A stretch of DNA of 64,000 nt. It comes from Pseudomonas entomophila. Its GTDB lineage: Bacteria > Pseudomonadota > Gammaproteobacteria > Pseudomonadales > Pseudomonadaceae. Of the stretch, positions 52,193 through 61,422 are shown in pieces. The position numbers and the translations under genes are program-made. A model generated the notes under the pieces. That model saw only the letters and a program-made list of their open reading frames with translations. It ran no database searches and was not told the DNA's origin. The stretch covers positions 62,001 to 126,000 of the forward strand of contig NZ_JARGCS010000009.1 in NCBI RefSeq assembly GCF_029193575.1, written 5' to 3'. Numbering within the stretch: the stretch's first letter is position 1; each line of letters begins with the position of its first letter.

Positions 52193-53467
52193 ATGAACCT
52201 GTTCAAGCTGCGCCGCTCGGCCCCTGTCGGCGAGCCCCTGCCTGCCGTGCCGCCTCCAGCGCAGGCCCCGCAGCGGGCCCGTGAGCGGCTGATGCCCGGG
52301 AGTGGGCGGGCGCCGCAGGTGTTCGTGCGGGGCCAGGGCTCCTGGTTGTGGGACGACGCCGGCCATGCCTACCTGGACTTCACCCAGGGCGGCGCGGTCA
52401 ACAGCCTCGGCCACAGCCCCGATGTGCTGGCCAAGGCGTTGGGCAGCCAGGCCCAGGCGCTGATCAACCCTGGCGCCGGCTATCACAGCGCGGGCCTGCT
52501 GAACCTGGTCGAGCGCCTGTGCCAGAGCACCGGCAGCGACCAGGCCTACTTGCTCAACAGCGGCGCCGAAGCCTGCGAGGGGGCGATCAAGCTGGCGCGT
52601 AGATGGGGCCAGCTGCACCGCAACGGCGCCTACCACATCATCACCGCCAGCCAGGGCTGCCATGGGCGCAGCCTGGGCGCGTTGTCGGCCTCCGACCCGC
52701 TGCCGTGCAATCGCTGCGAACCGGGCCTGCCGGGTTTCAGCAAGGTGCCGTTCAATGACCTGGCGGCGCTGCACGCCGAGGTCGACTCGCGCACCGTGGC
52801 GATCATGCTGGAGCCGATTCAGGGGGAGGCTGGGGTGATTCCAGCGACCCGCGAATACCTTCAGGGTGTCGAGCGGTTGTGCCGGGAACTGGGCATCCTG
52901 CTGATCCTCGACGAAGTGCAGACCGGCATGGGCCGCTGCGGTGCGCTGCTGGCCGAGCAGACCTATGGCGTGCGCGCTGACATCGTTACCTTGGGCAAGG
53001 GCCTGGGCGGCGGTGTGCCTCTGGCGGCACTGCTGGCTCGTGGTATCGCGTGCTGTGCCGCGCCGGGGGAACTCGACGGCAGCCATCATGGCAACGCGCT
53101 GATGTGCGCCGCCGGCCTGGCGGTATTGGAGACGGTCCAGGCGCCCGGCTTCTTCGAGCAGGTGCAGGACGCGGGGCGTCACCTGCGTGACGGGCTCAGT
53201 CGACTGGCCGGGCGTTACGGCCAGGGCGAGGTGCGCGGGCAGGGCTTGCTGTGGGCGCTGCAACTGCGTGAGGGGTGTGCACGGGGGCTGGTCGAGGCGG
53301 CGTTGCAGGAGGGGTTGTTGCTGAATGCGCCGCAGCTGGATGTGTTGCGTTTCTCTCCAGCGCTGACCGTGAGCAAGGGCAATATCGACGAGATGCTGTT
53401 ACGCCTGGCACGGGCCTTTGCGCGGCTGCATGCGCGCCAGCAGGGGCGCCGGGAGGCGTCGGCCTGA
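52193..53467 (+). CDS. Class III PLP aminotransferase (acetylornithine aminotransferase family)
   Basis: The 424-residue PLP enzyme has GSWLWDDAGHAYLDFTQGGAVNSLGH, LLNSGAEACEGAIKLAR, SQGCHGRSLGALSAS, LEPIQGEAGVIPA, LILDEVQTGMGRCG and the PLP-Lys in TLGKGLGGGVPLAALL. These are features of the ArgD/GabT-type omega-aminotransferases. The first 30 residues, rich in Pro and Ala, are an extension. GGAG precedes the ATG at 52193. It is probably regulated by the divergent LysR protein. The substrate may be acetylornithine-like or another omega-amino acid; it is not linked to arg genes here. Confidence 0.88.
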   Translation: MNLFKLRRSAPVGEPLPAVPPPAQAPQRARERLMPGSGRAPQVFVRGQGSWLWDDAGHAYLDFTQGGAVNSLGHSPDVLAKALGSQAQALINPGAGYHSAGLLNLVERLCQSTGSDQAYLLNSGAEACEGAIKLARRWGQLHRNGAYHIITASQGCHGRSLGALSASDPLPCNRCEPGLPGFSKVPFNDLAALHAEVDSRTVAIMLEPIQGEAGVIPATREYLQGVERLCRELGILLILDEVQTGMGRCGALLAEQTYGVRADIVTLGKGLGGGVPLAALLARGIACCAAPGELDGSHHGNALMCAAGLAVLETVQAPGFFEQVQDAGRHLRDGLSRLAGRYGQGEVRGQGLLWALQLREGCARGLVEAALQEGLLLNAPQLDVLRFSPALTVSKGNIDEMLLRLARAFARLHARQQGRREASA

Positions 53468-53507
53468 TCGAGCGAATTCAATGAACCGTCTGGCGTAACC
53501 TGCGCGT

Positions 53508-53547
53508 CGCCCCTGGCCTGTGGTATTTGGCCTGGGGCGTTTTTTTG
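53508..53547 (+). terminator. Rho-independent terminator after the aminotransferase
   Basis: CGCCCCTGGCC and GGCCTGGGGCG pair with one T-T mismatch around a 10-base loop and run into TTTTTTT. Confidence 0.88.
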
Positions 53548-53675
53548 CCTGGGGTTTTGACGGTGGGGCCGGCATAGGCACAGCAAAGGCAGTTGCTCTT
53601 ACCGACCCCTGGCAACAGTGGAACCTCTTGCACGCCCAGCTAGTCTCTGTTGGGAACCCTACAGGAGACGCACGC

Positions 53676-53834
53676 ATGGACTTCATTCGCATCATCATCG
53701 CCATTATCCTGCCGCCGCTGGGCGTGTTCCTGCAGGTCGGGTTCGGCGGGGCGTTCTGGCTGAACATCCTGCTCACCCTGCTGGGGTACATCCCGGGGAT
53801 CGTGCACGCGGTGTACATCATCGCCAAACGCTGA
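53676..53834 (+). CDS. Pmp3/YqaE-family small membrane protein
   Basis: The 52-residue proteolipid has two transmembrane helices (about 4-22, RIIIAIILPPLGVFLQVG, and 27-48, FWLNILLTLLGYIPGIVHAVYII) with the family pattern PPLGVFLQVG and GYIPGIVHAVY. Members help hold membrane potential and are often induced by salt or stress. AGGAGA precedes the ATG. It stands alone between the terminator of the aminotransferase and the convergent peptidase gene. Confidence 0.9.
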   Translation: MDFIRIIIAIILPPLGVFLQVGFGGAFWLNILLTLLGYIPGIVHAVYIIAKR

Positions 53835-53836
53835 AC

Positions 53837-53872
53837 GGGCCGGGGCCGCGATGCGGCCCTTTCGCGACGCAA
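53837..53872. repeat. Diverged REP-like hairpin
   Basis: GGGCCGCGATGCGGCCC and TTTCGCGACGC form a short hairpin and a REP remnant between the convergent Pmp3 and peptidase genes. Confidence 0.5.
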
Positions 53873-53886
53873 CGTCGCTGGCCAGG

Positions 53887-55695
53887 CTACTGGCCCAACA
53901 CCCGGCAATAGAACCTCCATTCTTCCTCCAGCGCATGGGCGAGGTTCTGTGCGTTACGGAACCCATGCCGCTCGCCGGCGTAGAAATGCCCCTGCGCCTC
54001 CACTCCATTGGCCCGCAGCGCCGCCAGCATGCTGCGGGTCTGCTCTGGCACCACCACCGCGTCCAGTTCGCCCTGGAAGAAGATCACCGGTGCCTTGATC
54101 TGCCCGGCATGCAGCAGCGGGGTGCGCTGGCGGTAGCGTTCGGCGTCGCGCAGCGGGTCGCCGATCAGCCAGTCCAGGTAATCGCCTTCGAACTTGTGGG
54201 TGGCGCGGGCCAGGGCCAGTGGGTCACTGACGCCATACAGGCTGGCGCCGGCGCGGAACACGTCGTGGAAGGCCAGGGCGCAGAGGGTGGTGTAGCCGCC
54301 AGCGCTGCCACCCCTGATGAACGCCTTGGCCGGGTCGACCAGGCCGCGTGAGGCAAGGTGGGCCACCGCCGCGCAGGCGTCCTGCACGTCCAATTCGCCC
54401 CAGCGCAAATGCAGGGCCTGGCGGTAGGCGCGGCCATAGCCGGTGCTACCCCGGTAGTTGAGGTCGGCGACGGCGAAGCCGCGTTGGGTCCAGTACTGGA
54501 TGCGCGGGTCGAGCACCGGGTAGCACGCCGACGTCGGCCCGCCGTGGATGAACACCACCAGTGGCGGCAGTGCTGCCCCGTTCATCGCGGGGTAGAAGAA
54601 CCCGTGGGCGACGCCGTCACCGCTGGCGTAACGGATCGGCTCGGGCTGGCTGATGCGCTCCACGGGCAGTACCGCGGCGCCCCCCGCGAGCACCTGCACG
54701 GCATGACCGTCGCGGGCGATGGCGATCACCGCAGGCGGGCTGATCGCCGAGGCGGCGATGGCGTAGAGGTGGGTGTCGTCCATGGCCAGGCTGCGAAAAC
54801 GCGTGTAGGCGCTGGCGAAACGCTCCATTTCACCGTCAGTCAAGCGCAGCCCTAATTGTGCGACACCGTCTTCGAACCAGGTCGCCAGGTAGCTGTGCGG
54901 CCCCAGGGCGCGCCATGTGCTGGCGCCCAGTTGCCAAGGTGCGGCGGCATGGTCGGCGGCGTGGGCTGGCAGCGCTTGCCAGGCGCCATCGCGTTCGCCC
55001 CAGGGCTGCCAGAAACCGTTGCGGTCCGACAGGCAATAAAGCTGGCCCTCGGCGTCGAAGCACGGTTGCTGCAGCGACTCGTCCAGCCCCGCGACACAGC
55101 GCGCTGGCCCCTCGCCGTCGCGGCACATCAGGCGGGTGCGGGTCCAGGGCTGGTGCGGGCGGTCCCACTCGATCCAGGCCAGGCGCAGGCCATCGTCGCT
55201 CAAGGTCGGTGCGGCATAGAAGTCGGCGCCCTCGGCGAGGACGTGGCGTTCGCCGTCGGCCAGGGCGACGAGGCGATGGCCGACGGCGTCGCCATGCTGC
55301 TCCTCGACCGCCAGCACCCGGCCGGCGTGCCACAGCACATCGCCGTAGCGGCAATCGGCGTTGGCGCTCAACGCGCGTGGCGCCGAGCCGTCCAGGGCCT
55401 GGGTGTAGAGCTGTTGGTCCTGCTCATTGACGAACACCACGCCATCGCCGCCCAGGCAGAAACTGCCGCCACCGTATTCGTAGACCCGGCTACGCACACT
55501 GAAGCCGTCCGGGGTCACGCAGCGGGCCTGGCCGTCACACCAGTGCCACAGGCGGCAGGCGCCGTCGGCGGGGCGGAACTCGTTCCATACCAGGCCTTGG
55601 GCGCCGACCTTGAGTTCGGCGAAATCAGTGCCGGCGGCCACGGCCTGGGCCGCGCTGAAATCAGCCTCGGGCGATGACATGCGAGTTGCGCTCAT
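53887..55695 (-). CDS. pqqH: S9-family prolyl oligopeptidase-like peptidase of the pqq cluster
   Basis: The 602-residue serine peptidase has an N-terminal beta-propeller-like region (about 1-340) and a C-terminal alpha/beta hydrolase domain (about 360-600) with [14 protein letters not shown], the nucleophile elbow [10 protein letters not shown] near residue 464, the Asp in [10 protein letters not shown] and the His in GERHGFRN. It overlaps the 3' end of pqqE by 35 bp (ATG at 55695) or 20 bp (ATG at 55680), so it is the last gene of the pqq operon. The P. aeruginosa homologue at the same place is called pqqH. A role in trimming PqqA is suggested by context only. The start codon is not certain. 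Confidence 0.88.
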   Translation of the reverse strand: MSATRMSSPEADFSAAQAVAAGTDFAELKVGAQGLVWNEFRPADGACRLWHWCDGQARCVTPDGFSVRSRVYEYGGGSFCLGGDGVVFVNEQDQQLYTQALDGSAPRALSANADCRYGDVLWHAGRVLAVEEQHGDAVGHRLVALADGERHVLAEGADFYAAPTLSDDGLRLAWIEWDRPHQPWTRTRLMCRDGEGPARCVAGLDESLQQPCFDAEGQLYCLSDRNGFWQPWGERDGAWQALPAHAADHAAAPWQLGASTWRALGPHSYLATWFEDGVAQLGLRLTDGEMERFASAYTRFRSLAMDDTHLYAIAASAISPPAVIAIARDGHAVQVLAGGAAVLPVERISQPEPIRYASGDGVAHGFFYPAMNGAALPPLVVFIHGGPTSACYPVLDPRIQYWTQRGFAVADLNYRGSTGYGRAYRQALHLRWGELDVQDACAAVAHLASRGLVDPAKAFIRGGSAGGYTTLCALAFHDVFRAGASLYGVSDPLALARATHKFEGDYLDWLIGDPLRDAERYRQRTPLLHAGQIKAPVIFFQGELDAVVVPEQTRSMLAALRANGVEAQGHFYAGERHGFRNAQNLAHALEEEWRFYCRVLGQ

Positions 55696-56809
55696 TGCGG
55701 AAGGTCAGCTGTTCGATGGCGAGGTCGGCCTGCTCGGCCTCCTCGCGAGCCTTGAGGATCACGCCGTGGTCTGGCGACTTGGCGCACACTGGGTCGGCCT
55801 TGCTGGCATCGCCCGTGAGCATGAATGCCTGGCAGCGGCAGCCGCCGAAGTCTTTCTCCTTCTCGTCGCAGGAGCGGCAGGGCTCGGGCATCCAGTCGTA
55901 GCCGCGGAAGCGGTTGAAACCGAAGGAGTCGTACCAGATGTGGCGCAGGTCGTGCTCGCGCACATTGGGGAACCGCACTGGCAGTTGCCGCGCGCCGTGG
56001 CAGGGCAGGGCGGTGCCGTCGGGGGTGATGGTCAGGAACAGGCTGCCCCAGCCATTCATGCAGGCCTTGGGGCGCTCCTCGTAGTAGTCCGGGGTGACGA
56101 AGATCAGCTTGCACGGATGGCCTTCGGCCTTGAGCCGGGCGCGGTATTCGTTGGTGATGCGCTCGGCGCGCTCGAGTTGCGCTCGGGTCGGCAGCAGGCC
56201 CAGGCGGTTCAGCTGCGCCCAGCCGTAGAACTGGCAGGTGGCGAGCTCGACGAAGTCGGCTTCCAAGGCCAGGCACAGCTCGATGATGCGGTCGATCTTG
56301 TCGATGTTGTGCCGGTGGGTGACGAAGTTCAGCACCATTGGATAGCCATGGGCTTTTACTGCGCGCGCCATCGCAAGCTTCTGCGCGAAAGCCTTCTTCG
56401 AGCCCGCCAGCAGGTTGTTCACCTGCTCGTCGCTGGCCTGGAAGCTGATCTGGATATGGTCCAGCCCGGCCTCGCGGAAGGCGGCGATCTTGCGCTCGGT
56501 CAGGCCGATGCCGGAGGTGATCAAGTTGGTGTAGTAGCCCAGCCGGCGGGCTTCGCCGATCAGCTCGGCGAGGTCCTGGCGCACCAGCGGCTCGCCGCCG
56601 GAGAAGCCGATCTGCGCCGCGCCCAGCGCACGCGCCTCGGCCATCACCTTGAACCACTGCGCGGTGCTCAGCTCCTGGCCTTGCTTGGCGAAGTCCAGCG
56701 GGTTGGAGCAGTACGGGCACTGCAACGGGCAGCGGTAGGTGAGCTCGGCCAGCAGCCACAGCGGCAAGCCGACCGGCACCTCAGGCGAGGACGATCCAGT
56801 GCTCGGCAC
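55661..56809 (-). CDS. pqqE: PqqE, radical SAM enzyme of PQQ synthesis
   Basis: The 382-residue radical SAM protein makes the Glu-Tyr carbon-carbon bond in PqqA held by PqqD. The radical SAM motif CPLQCPYC gives Cys27, Cys31 and Cys34. The C-terminal SPASM region has the auxiliary cluster cysteines, as in [22 protein letters not shown]. It starts at GTG 56809 and overlaps pqqD by 29 bp; a second in-frame GTG ten codons later could also serve. The downstream peptidase gene overlaps its end. Confidence 0.96.
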   Translation of the reverse strand: MPSTGSSSPEVPVGLPLWLLAELTYRCPLQCPYCSNPLDFAKQGQELSTAQWFKVMAEARALGAAQIGFSGGEPLVRQDLAELIGEARRLGYYTNLITSGIGLTERKIAAFREAGLDHIQISFQASDEQVNNLLAGSKKAFAQKLAMARAVKAHGYPMVLNFVTHRHNIDKIDRIIELCLALEADFVELATCQFYGWAQLNRLGLLPTRAQLERAERITNEYRARLKAEGHPCKLIFVTPDYYEERPKACMNGWGSLFLTITPDGTALPCHGARQLPVRFPNVREHDLRHIWYDSFGFNRFRGYDWMPEPCRSCDEKEKDFGGCRCQAFMLTGDASKADPVCAKSPDHGVILKAREEAEQADLAIEQLTFRNERNSHVIARG

Positions 56810-57056
56810 GGGCCACCTCCATGAATTGCTCGATGTCGTCGGCGACCTCGGGCACGTCGGGGAATTGCTGTTGCAGCGTGGCGATGATCGCCGCCACGTC
56901 GCGTTGGCCGTCGATCAACGCGCCGATCAGGCCGGCGCTCTCGTTGAGCTTGATCATGCCCTCGGGGTACAGCAGCACATGGCCCTGTTGCGCGGGTTCG
57001 TACTGGAAACGGTAGCCGGGGCGCCAGGTCGGCACCTGCTTGCGGTCGAAACTCAT
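56781..57056 (-). CDS. pqqD: PqqD, PqqA-binding peptide chaperone
   Basis: The 91-residue RiPP recognition element binds the PqqA peptide and presents it to PqqE. It begins [20 protein letters not shown] and has [18 protein letters not shown] and [15 protein letters not shown], typical of the family. The ATG overlaps the pqqC stop (ATGA), and its end overlaps pqqE. The length is normal. Confidence 0.96.
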   Translation of the reverse strand: MSFDRKQVPTWRPGYRFQYEPAQQGHVLLYPEGMIKLNESAGLIGALIDGQRDVAAIIATLQQQFPDVPEVADDIEQFMEVARAEHWIVLA

Positions 57057-57802
57057 AGGACGATCCCCTTGTGCCAGGCCCGCTCGCGGGTGACGGTGTG
57101 GTAGGGCGGGCGGTTCAGCTCGTAGGCCATGCTCATGGCGTCGAGCATGCTCCAGAGGATATCCAGCTTGAATTGCAGGATCTCCAGCATGCGCTGTTGC
57201 GACGCGGCGTCGGTGCAGTGCGCGAGGGTGATCGCTAGGCCGTGCTCGACGTCGCGGCGGGCCTGGCCCAGGCGAGTGCGGAAGTAGTCGTAGCCGGCGG
57301 GGTCGATCCACGGGTAGTGCTGGGGCCAGCTGTCCAGGCGCGACTGGTGGATCTGTGGGGCGAACAGCTCGGTCAGCGAGCTGCTGGCGGCCTCCTGCCA
57401 GTTGGCGCGGCGGGCGAAGTTGACGTAGGCGTCGACGGCGAAGCGCACGCCGGGCAGCACCAGTTCCTGGGAGCGCAACTGGTCGGGGTCGAGGCCCACG
57501 GCCTGGCCCAGGCGCAGCCAGGCCTCGATGCCACCGTCCTCGCCGGGGGCGCCGTCATGGTCGAGCAGGCGCTGAATCCACTCGCGGCGGATTTCGCGGT
57601 CCGGGCAGTTGGCCAGGATCGCGGCGTCCTTGAGGGGGATGTTCACCTGGTAGTAGAAGCGGTTGGCGACCCAGCCCTGGATCTGCTCGCGGGTCGCACG
57701 GCCTTCGTACATCGCCACGTGGTAGGGGTGGTGGATGTGGTAATAGGCGCCCTTGGCGCGCAGGGCCTGTTCGAATTCGGCGGGGGATAGGGCGTGGCTC
57801 AT
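57053..57802 (-). CDS. pqqC: PqqC, pyrroloquinoline-quinone synthase
   Basis: The 249-residue cofactor-free oxidase performs the last ring closure and eight-electron oxidation giving PQQ. It has [21 protein letters not shown] with the conserved His residues, [24 protein letters not shown] and [19 protein letters not shown]. The ATG at 57800-57802 gives the normal length; an in-frame extension of 14 codons upstream reads into a spacer and is not supported. The pqqD start overlaps its stop. Confidence 0.97.
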   Translation of the reverse strand: MSHALSPAEFEQALRAKGAYYHIHHPYHVAMYEGRATREQIQGWVANRFYYQVNIPLKDAAILANCPDREIRREWIQRLLDHDGAPGEDGGIEAWLRLGQAVGLDPDQLRSQELVLPGVRFAVDAYVNFARRANWQEAASSSLTELFAPQIHQSRLDSWPQHYPWIDPAGYDYFRTRLGQARRDVEHGLAITLAHCTDAASQQRMLEILQFKLDILWSMLDAMSMAYELNRPPYHTVTRERAWHKGIVL

Positions 57803-57832
57803 GGGGGCCTCTGTGGTGTCTGGGGCGGCGCT

Positions 57833-57869
57833 ATCGCGGGGCAAGCCGCGTGGCGCGGGTGTTCTCCTA
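57833..57869. repeat. REP remnant carrying the pqqB stop codon
   Basis: TATCGCGGGGCAAGCCGCG is half of a REP core; a TCCTACA end follows at 57865, in which CTA (57867-57869) is the complement of the pqqB stop codon TAG. Confidence 0.6.
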
Positions 57870-58778
57870 CAACTCGATACTCATGCCATCGTAGGCGACT
57901 TCCACGCCGCGGCGCCGGACTTCGGCGCGTTCGGGTGAGTCTTCGTCGAGGATCGGGTTGGTGTTGTTGATGTGGATAAGCACCTTGCGTTGACGTGGGA
58001 AACCGTCCAGCACCTCGAGCATGCCGCCAGCGCCGTTCTGCGCCAGGTGGCCCATCTCACGGCCGGTGCGGGTGCCGACGCCACGCCGCTGCATTTCGTC
58101 GTCGTCCCACAAGGTGCCGTCGACCAGCAGGCAATCGGCGCCGTCCATCATCGCCAGCAGGGCGTCGTCGACCTGGCCCAGGCCCGGCGCGTAGAACAGC
58201 TTGCCGCCCGTGCGCAGGTCTTCCACCAGCAGGCCCAGGTTGTCGCCGGGGTGCGGGTCGAAGCGGTGTGGCGAATAGGGTGGCGCGGCACTGCGCAGCG
58301 GGAACGGGGTGAGCTTCAGGTTCGGGCAGGCGGGAATGACGAAACTGCCTTGCAGTTCGATGCGGTTCCACGCCAGGCCGCCATTCCAGGGGCTGAGCAT
58401 GTTGAACAGCGGAAAACCGGTGGTCAGGTCCTGGTGGACCATGTCGGTGCACCAGACCTGGTGCGGACAGCCTTCGCGCAGGCTGAGCAGGCCCGTGGTG
58501 TGGTCGATCTGGCTGTCCAGCAGCACGATCGCGTCGATGCCGCTGTCACGCAGCGCACGCCCCGGCTGCATCGGCGCGAAGGCCTGGAGCTGGGCGCGGA
58601 TGTCTGGAGAGGCGTTGCACAGTACCCAATGCACGCCATCGTCGGAGAGGGCGATCGACGATTGGCTGCGCGCGGTGGCGCGCAGGGTGCCGTCGCGAAA
58701 GCCCCGGCAGTTGGCGCAGTTGCAGTTCCACTGGGGGAAACCGCCGCCAGCGGCGGACCCGAGAATCTGGATATGCAT
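57867..58778 (-). CDS. pqqB: PqqB, metallo-beta-lactamase-fold hydroxylase of PQQ synthesis
   Basis: The 303-residue protein begins [23 protein letters not shown], the PqqB mark, and has the metallo-beta-lactamase-fold segments [15 protein letters not shown] and [13 protein letters not shown] with [11 protein letters not shown]. The CNCANC cysteines bind a structural metal. PqqB is thought to hydroxylate the crosslinked Tyr. The ATG at 58776-58778 is chosen; a GTG one codon upstream is possible. AAAGAG precedes it. It is separated from pqqA by a weak hairpin. Confidence 0.96.
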   Translation of the reverse strand: MHIQILGSAAGGGFPQWNCNCANCRGFRDGTLRATARSQSSIALSDDGVHWVLCNASPDIRAQLQAFAPMQPGRALRDSGIDAIVLLDSQIDHTTGLLSLREGCPHQVWCTDMVHQDLTTGFPLFNMLSPWNGGLAWNRIELQGSFVIPACPNLKLTPFPLRSAAPPYSPHRFDPHPGDNLGLLVEDLRTGGKLFYAPGLGQVDDALLAMMDGADCLLVDGTLWDDDEMQRRGVGTRTGREMGHLAQNGAGGMLEVLDGFPRQRKVLIHINNTNPILDEDSPERAEVRRRGVEVAYDGMSIEL

Positions 58779-58800
58779 CACTCTTTACCCGAACAGGCGA

Positions 58801-58831
58801 AAACGAAAACGCCCCGGCGAGCCGAGGCGTC
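58801..58831 (-). terminator. Leaky terminator-like hairpin between pqqA and pqqB
   Basis: On the minus strand CGCCTCGG and CCGGGGCG pair (one G-U) around CTCG and are followed by TTTTCGTTTT. The interrupted T run suggests partial termination, which would give more pqqA than pqqBCDE message. Confidence 0.7.
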
Positions 58832-58846
58832 GAACCGCACGGCGCA

Positions 58847-58918
58847 TCAGCGATTGGCGAAGTACATGGTCACTTCGAAGCCGATACGCAGGTCAGTGTA
58901 TGCAGGTTTGGTCCACAT
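58847..58918 (-). CDS. pqqA: PqqA, precursor peptide of PQQ
   Basis: The 23-residue peptide is the ribosomal substrate from which PQQ is built. It begins [13 protein letters not shown] and has the crosslinked pair Glu15 and Tyr19 in FEVTMYF, with the tail ANR. AAAGGAG stands seven bases before the ATG, the strongest ribosome site of the cluster. The gene was found by reading the minus strand upstream of pqqB; it is too short for usual gene length limits. It lies between pqqF and pqqB in a single direction. Confidence 0.98.
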
Positions 58919-59039
58919 GGGCTTGCTCCTTTCGGTTGGATTTTTCGGTGAAAGATTGCGCTATCTTACAGAAAAAGTGACTGCTGAAAGGTTAAATCTT
59001 TGAAAGTTACCGTTACGCCAGTGGTAATGATCATGCCGT

Positions 59040-61358
59040 TCACCAGTGCTGCCATCCTCGTTCCGGGGCGGTGCCGTTGGCCAGGCAAAGCCAGCCGTGC
59101 TCGGCTGACAGCAGGCGTGCGGTCAAGTCGTCCAGATCGGATTGTCCAGTCATCAGGATAGACCTGCACATGTCGGAAAGATTCGAAGTGTGTGTAGCCA
59201 GTTGTGTCTGCCAGGCCCACTCGGCGAGTTCGGCGTGGCTCATGGCGGCGGCACTGAATTGCTCAGCGAGGGTTTGGCGGGCATGGGGTTCGAGGGTTAC
59301 GCCCTGGCTCAGTAAGGTTTGCAGGTGCTGAAGGATTTCCTCGTGGGTGGCGTGGGGGGACTGCACGCCGAACAGCAGGCCAGCGAAACCTTCAAGCTGA
59401 CGATAGGCGCTGAACACGCCGTAGCCCAATTGCAGTTCGACGCGCAGGCGCTGGTACACCGGGCCTTGCAGCAGGTGGGCCAGCAGGCGGCCGCTGGCTT
59501 GGAGTGCGGCGGGGAGTGGGCAGAACAGCAGCAGCGCCTGTTCGCTGGCCTGGTCTGGAACGCGGCGCCAGTGACGACCGGTTGGAAGCCGCGGCGGGGG
59601 AGTGCGGGCGGGGTTGCCCATCAGGTCGCGCAAGGTGGTGCCCAGGGCGTTTCTGGCTGGCGTGTCGAAGCCCAGGGCGAGGCCTTGCCAGTGGGTGCTG
59701 GCCCAGAGCTGCTCCAGCTGTGGCGGAGCCAGCGCGTGAACGGGCTGAGGCAGCGGCGTATACCCGTGCAGGGCGTCTGGCAGCGCCTTGAGCAGGGCTC
59801 GAAGGGGCATCAGCGGGGGCGAGGGGGGCGTTGTCACCTGCCAGTCGCCGGGCGTGCGCAGCAACGCGAGGGCTTGCTCGACGGTGCGGATCACCCCTGC
59901 GGGAGCGCCACTGCAATGAAGCGTCCAGTGCTCGCCAGCGGCACTCCATTGCAGGCGCAGCGAGGCGCGCTCGGCGCGTTCCTGCAAGGGCCGCAGGGCC
60001 TGCTCCAGCACGGGCAGGTAGCGTTCGCGCAGGGGAGAGGTTACGTGCCAGCGCAGGTAGAGCGCGGCGTGCTCATCGCCAGTGGGCATCAGGTCGATGG
60101 TCTGCAGCCCCTGCGGCAGTGGGGCGGGCGGGGTGCTTGGCAGGCTGGCGCTGAGCAGCGGGTCCGGCTCGGGCAGACGCCAGTGGCCGGTATCGCTGGC
60201 GGGCAGGTCGGCGAGCAGCGCCCGCAGGGCATGCAGTGCACTGCTGTCCAGTGCCTGGAAGGGGTTGCCCGCCGCATCGCGTCGGGCCAGGTCCAACGCG
60301 CTGGCGGTGCGTGCGCGGCACGCCTGCAATTGGCCGAAGGCATGGTTCAGACGCTGCGGCTCGGCTTGGCGAAGGAAGGCCAGCCAGCCGTGCAGCAGGG
60401 CTTGGGCCTGCTCGGTGCTGGCGTCTTCACTCAATTGCAACTGCAGGTGCCAAAGCACTTGCCCGGCAAAGGCATACAGCGGCTCGGCCTGGTAGGCCCG
60501 CAGCCAACCGCGCGCGCGCAGCTCACCCAGCCAGCCGCCTGGACGGCTGTCGCCGAGGTGGGCGAGCAGTAGCTCCAGCGCTGCTTCGGCGCCGGGCGGG
60601 AGGTGGTCGTGGGCGAACGACAGGCCCAGTTCGCCGGGAGGCGTAACGATTTGGCGCAGCGGCCCGTCCAGAAGCGCTGGCGTCAGCGAGGGTGCGCGCC
60701 GCTGGCCTTGACTGAACAACGCGCCGTAGGCCGTGCCCAGCGCTCGCAGTTCATCCAGCGGCTGAGGCCCACACAGGCTCAGGGTCATCTGCCCAGCCTG
60801 ATAGAAGTCGTCGTGGAACTGCTTGAGGGCCTGCTGGAAAGCAGGGTTCTGCAGGGGCAGGCTGTAGCGGTTGCCGGCGTGGAAGGCGCTAAGCGGGTGG
60901 CGGGCGGAGACGGTCTGCAACCGTGCGAATTGACGTTGGGCTTGAGGATTGCGCGACCAGGCGATGAATTCGGCGTGGATCACCTCGCGTTCCCGGCGCT
61001 GGCGCTCGATGTTCAGGTCCGGTTCGGCGAGCATCTGGCACAGGCGCTCGAGGCCCCCGGCCAAGGCGGTGGAAGGCACCTCGAAGAAGAAGTCGGTGGT
61101 GCGTTCGCGGGTGGTGGCGTTGACCTGGCCACCTAGGCCCTGGACGTAACGCATCAGGCCGTTTTCCAGGGGAAAGCGCGAGGTGCCGAGGAAGAACAGG
61201 TGTTCGAGGAAGTGCGCAAGGCCGGGCCAGCGCGCGGGGGCGTCGTGGCTGCCGGCGTGGACCCGCAGCGCAGCGGCGGCGCGTTTCAGGCGCGTGGTGT
61301 GGCGCAGGGTCAGGTGCAGGCCGTTGCCTAGGGTGAGGTGCTGGATAAGGTCGGGCAT
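59040..61358 (-). CDS. pqqF: PqqF, M16 zinc metallopeptidase
   Basis: The 772-residue insulysin-like peptidase has the inverted zinc motif HxxEH (His49, Glu52, His53 in LAHFLEHLFFLG), the third zinc ligand in REREVIHAEF, and NATTRERTTDFFFEVP. It is thought to cut the modified PqqA peptide. The C-terminal half is the usual inactive M16 repeat. It is read ahead of pqqA in the same direction with 121 bp between. It begins at the ATG at 61356-61358. Confidence 0.93.
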   Translation of the reverse strand: MPDLIQHLTLGNGLHLTLRHTTRLKRAAAALRVHAGSHDAPARWPGLAHFLEHLFFLGTSRFPLENGLMRYVQGLGGQVNATTRERTTDFFFEVPSTALAGGLERLCQMLAEPDLNIERQRREREVIHAEFIAWSRNPQAQRQFARLQTVSARHPLSAFHAGNRYSLPLQNPAFQQALKQFHDDFYQAGQMTLSLCGPQPLDELRALGTAYGALFSQGQRRAPSLTPALLDGPLRQIVTPPGELGLSFAHDHLPPGAEAALELLLAHLGDSRPGGWLGELRARGWLRAYQAEPLYAFAGQVLWHLQLQLSEDASTEQAQALLHGWLAFLRQAEPQRLNHAFGQLQACRARTASALDLARRDAAGNPFQALDSSALHALRALLADLPASDTGHWRLPEPDPLLSASLPSTPPAPLPQGLQTIDLMPTGDEHAALYLRWHVTSPLRERYLPVLEQALRPLQERAERASLRLQWSAAGEHWTLHCSGAPAGVIRTVEQALALLRTPGDWQVTTPPSPPLMPLRALLKALPDALHGYTPLPQPVHALAPPQLEQLWASTHWQGLALGFDTPARNALGTTLRDLMGNPARTPPPRLPTGRHWRRVPDQASEQALLLFCPLPAALQASGRLLAHLLQGPVYQRLRVELQLGYGVFSAYRQLEGFAGLLFGVQSPHATHEEILQHLQTLLSQGVTLEPHARQTLAEQFSAAAMSHAELAEWAWQTQLATHTSNLSDMCRSILMTGQSDLDDLTARLLSAEHGWLCLANGTAPERGWQHW

Positions 61359-61387
61359 GCATTCATGCTAATGCATTTATGGGGGCT

Positions 61388-61422
61388 GGGCGGGCTCATC
61401 GCGAGGCGAGCCCGCTCCTACA
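61388..61422. repeat. REP element over the davA stop codon
   Basis: CTCATCGCGAGGCGAGCCCG and CTCCTACA form a REP whose CTA (61418-61420) is the complement of the davA stop codon TAG. Confidence 0.75.
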
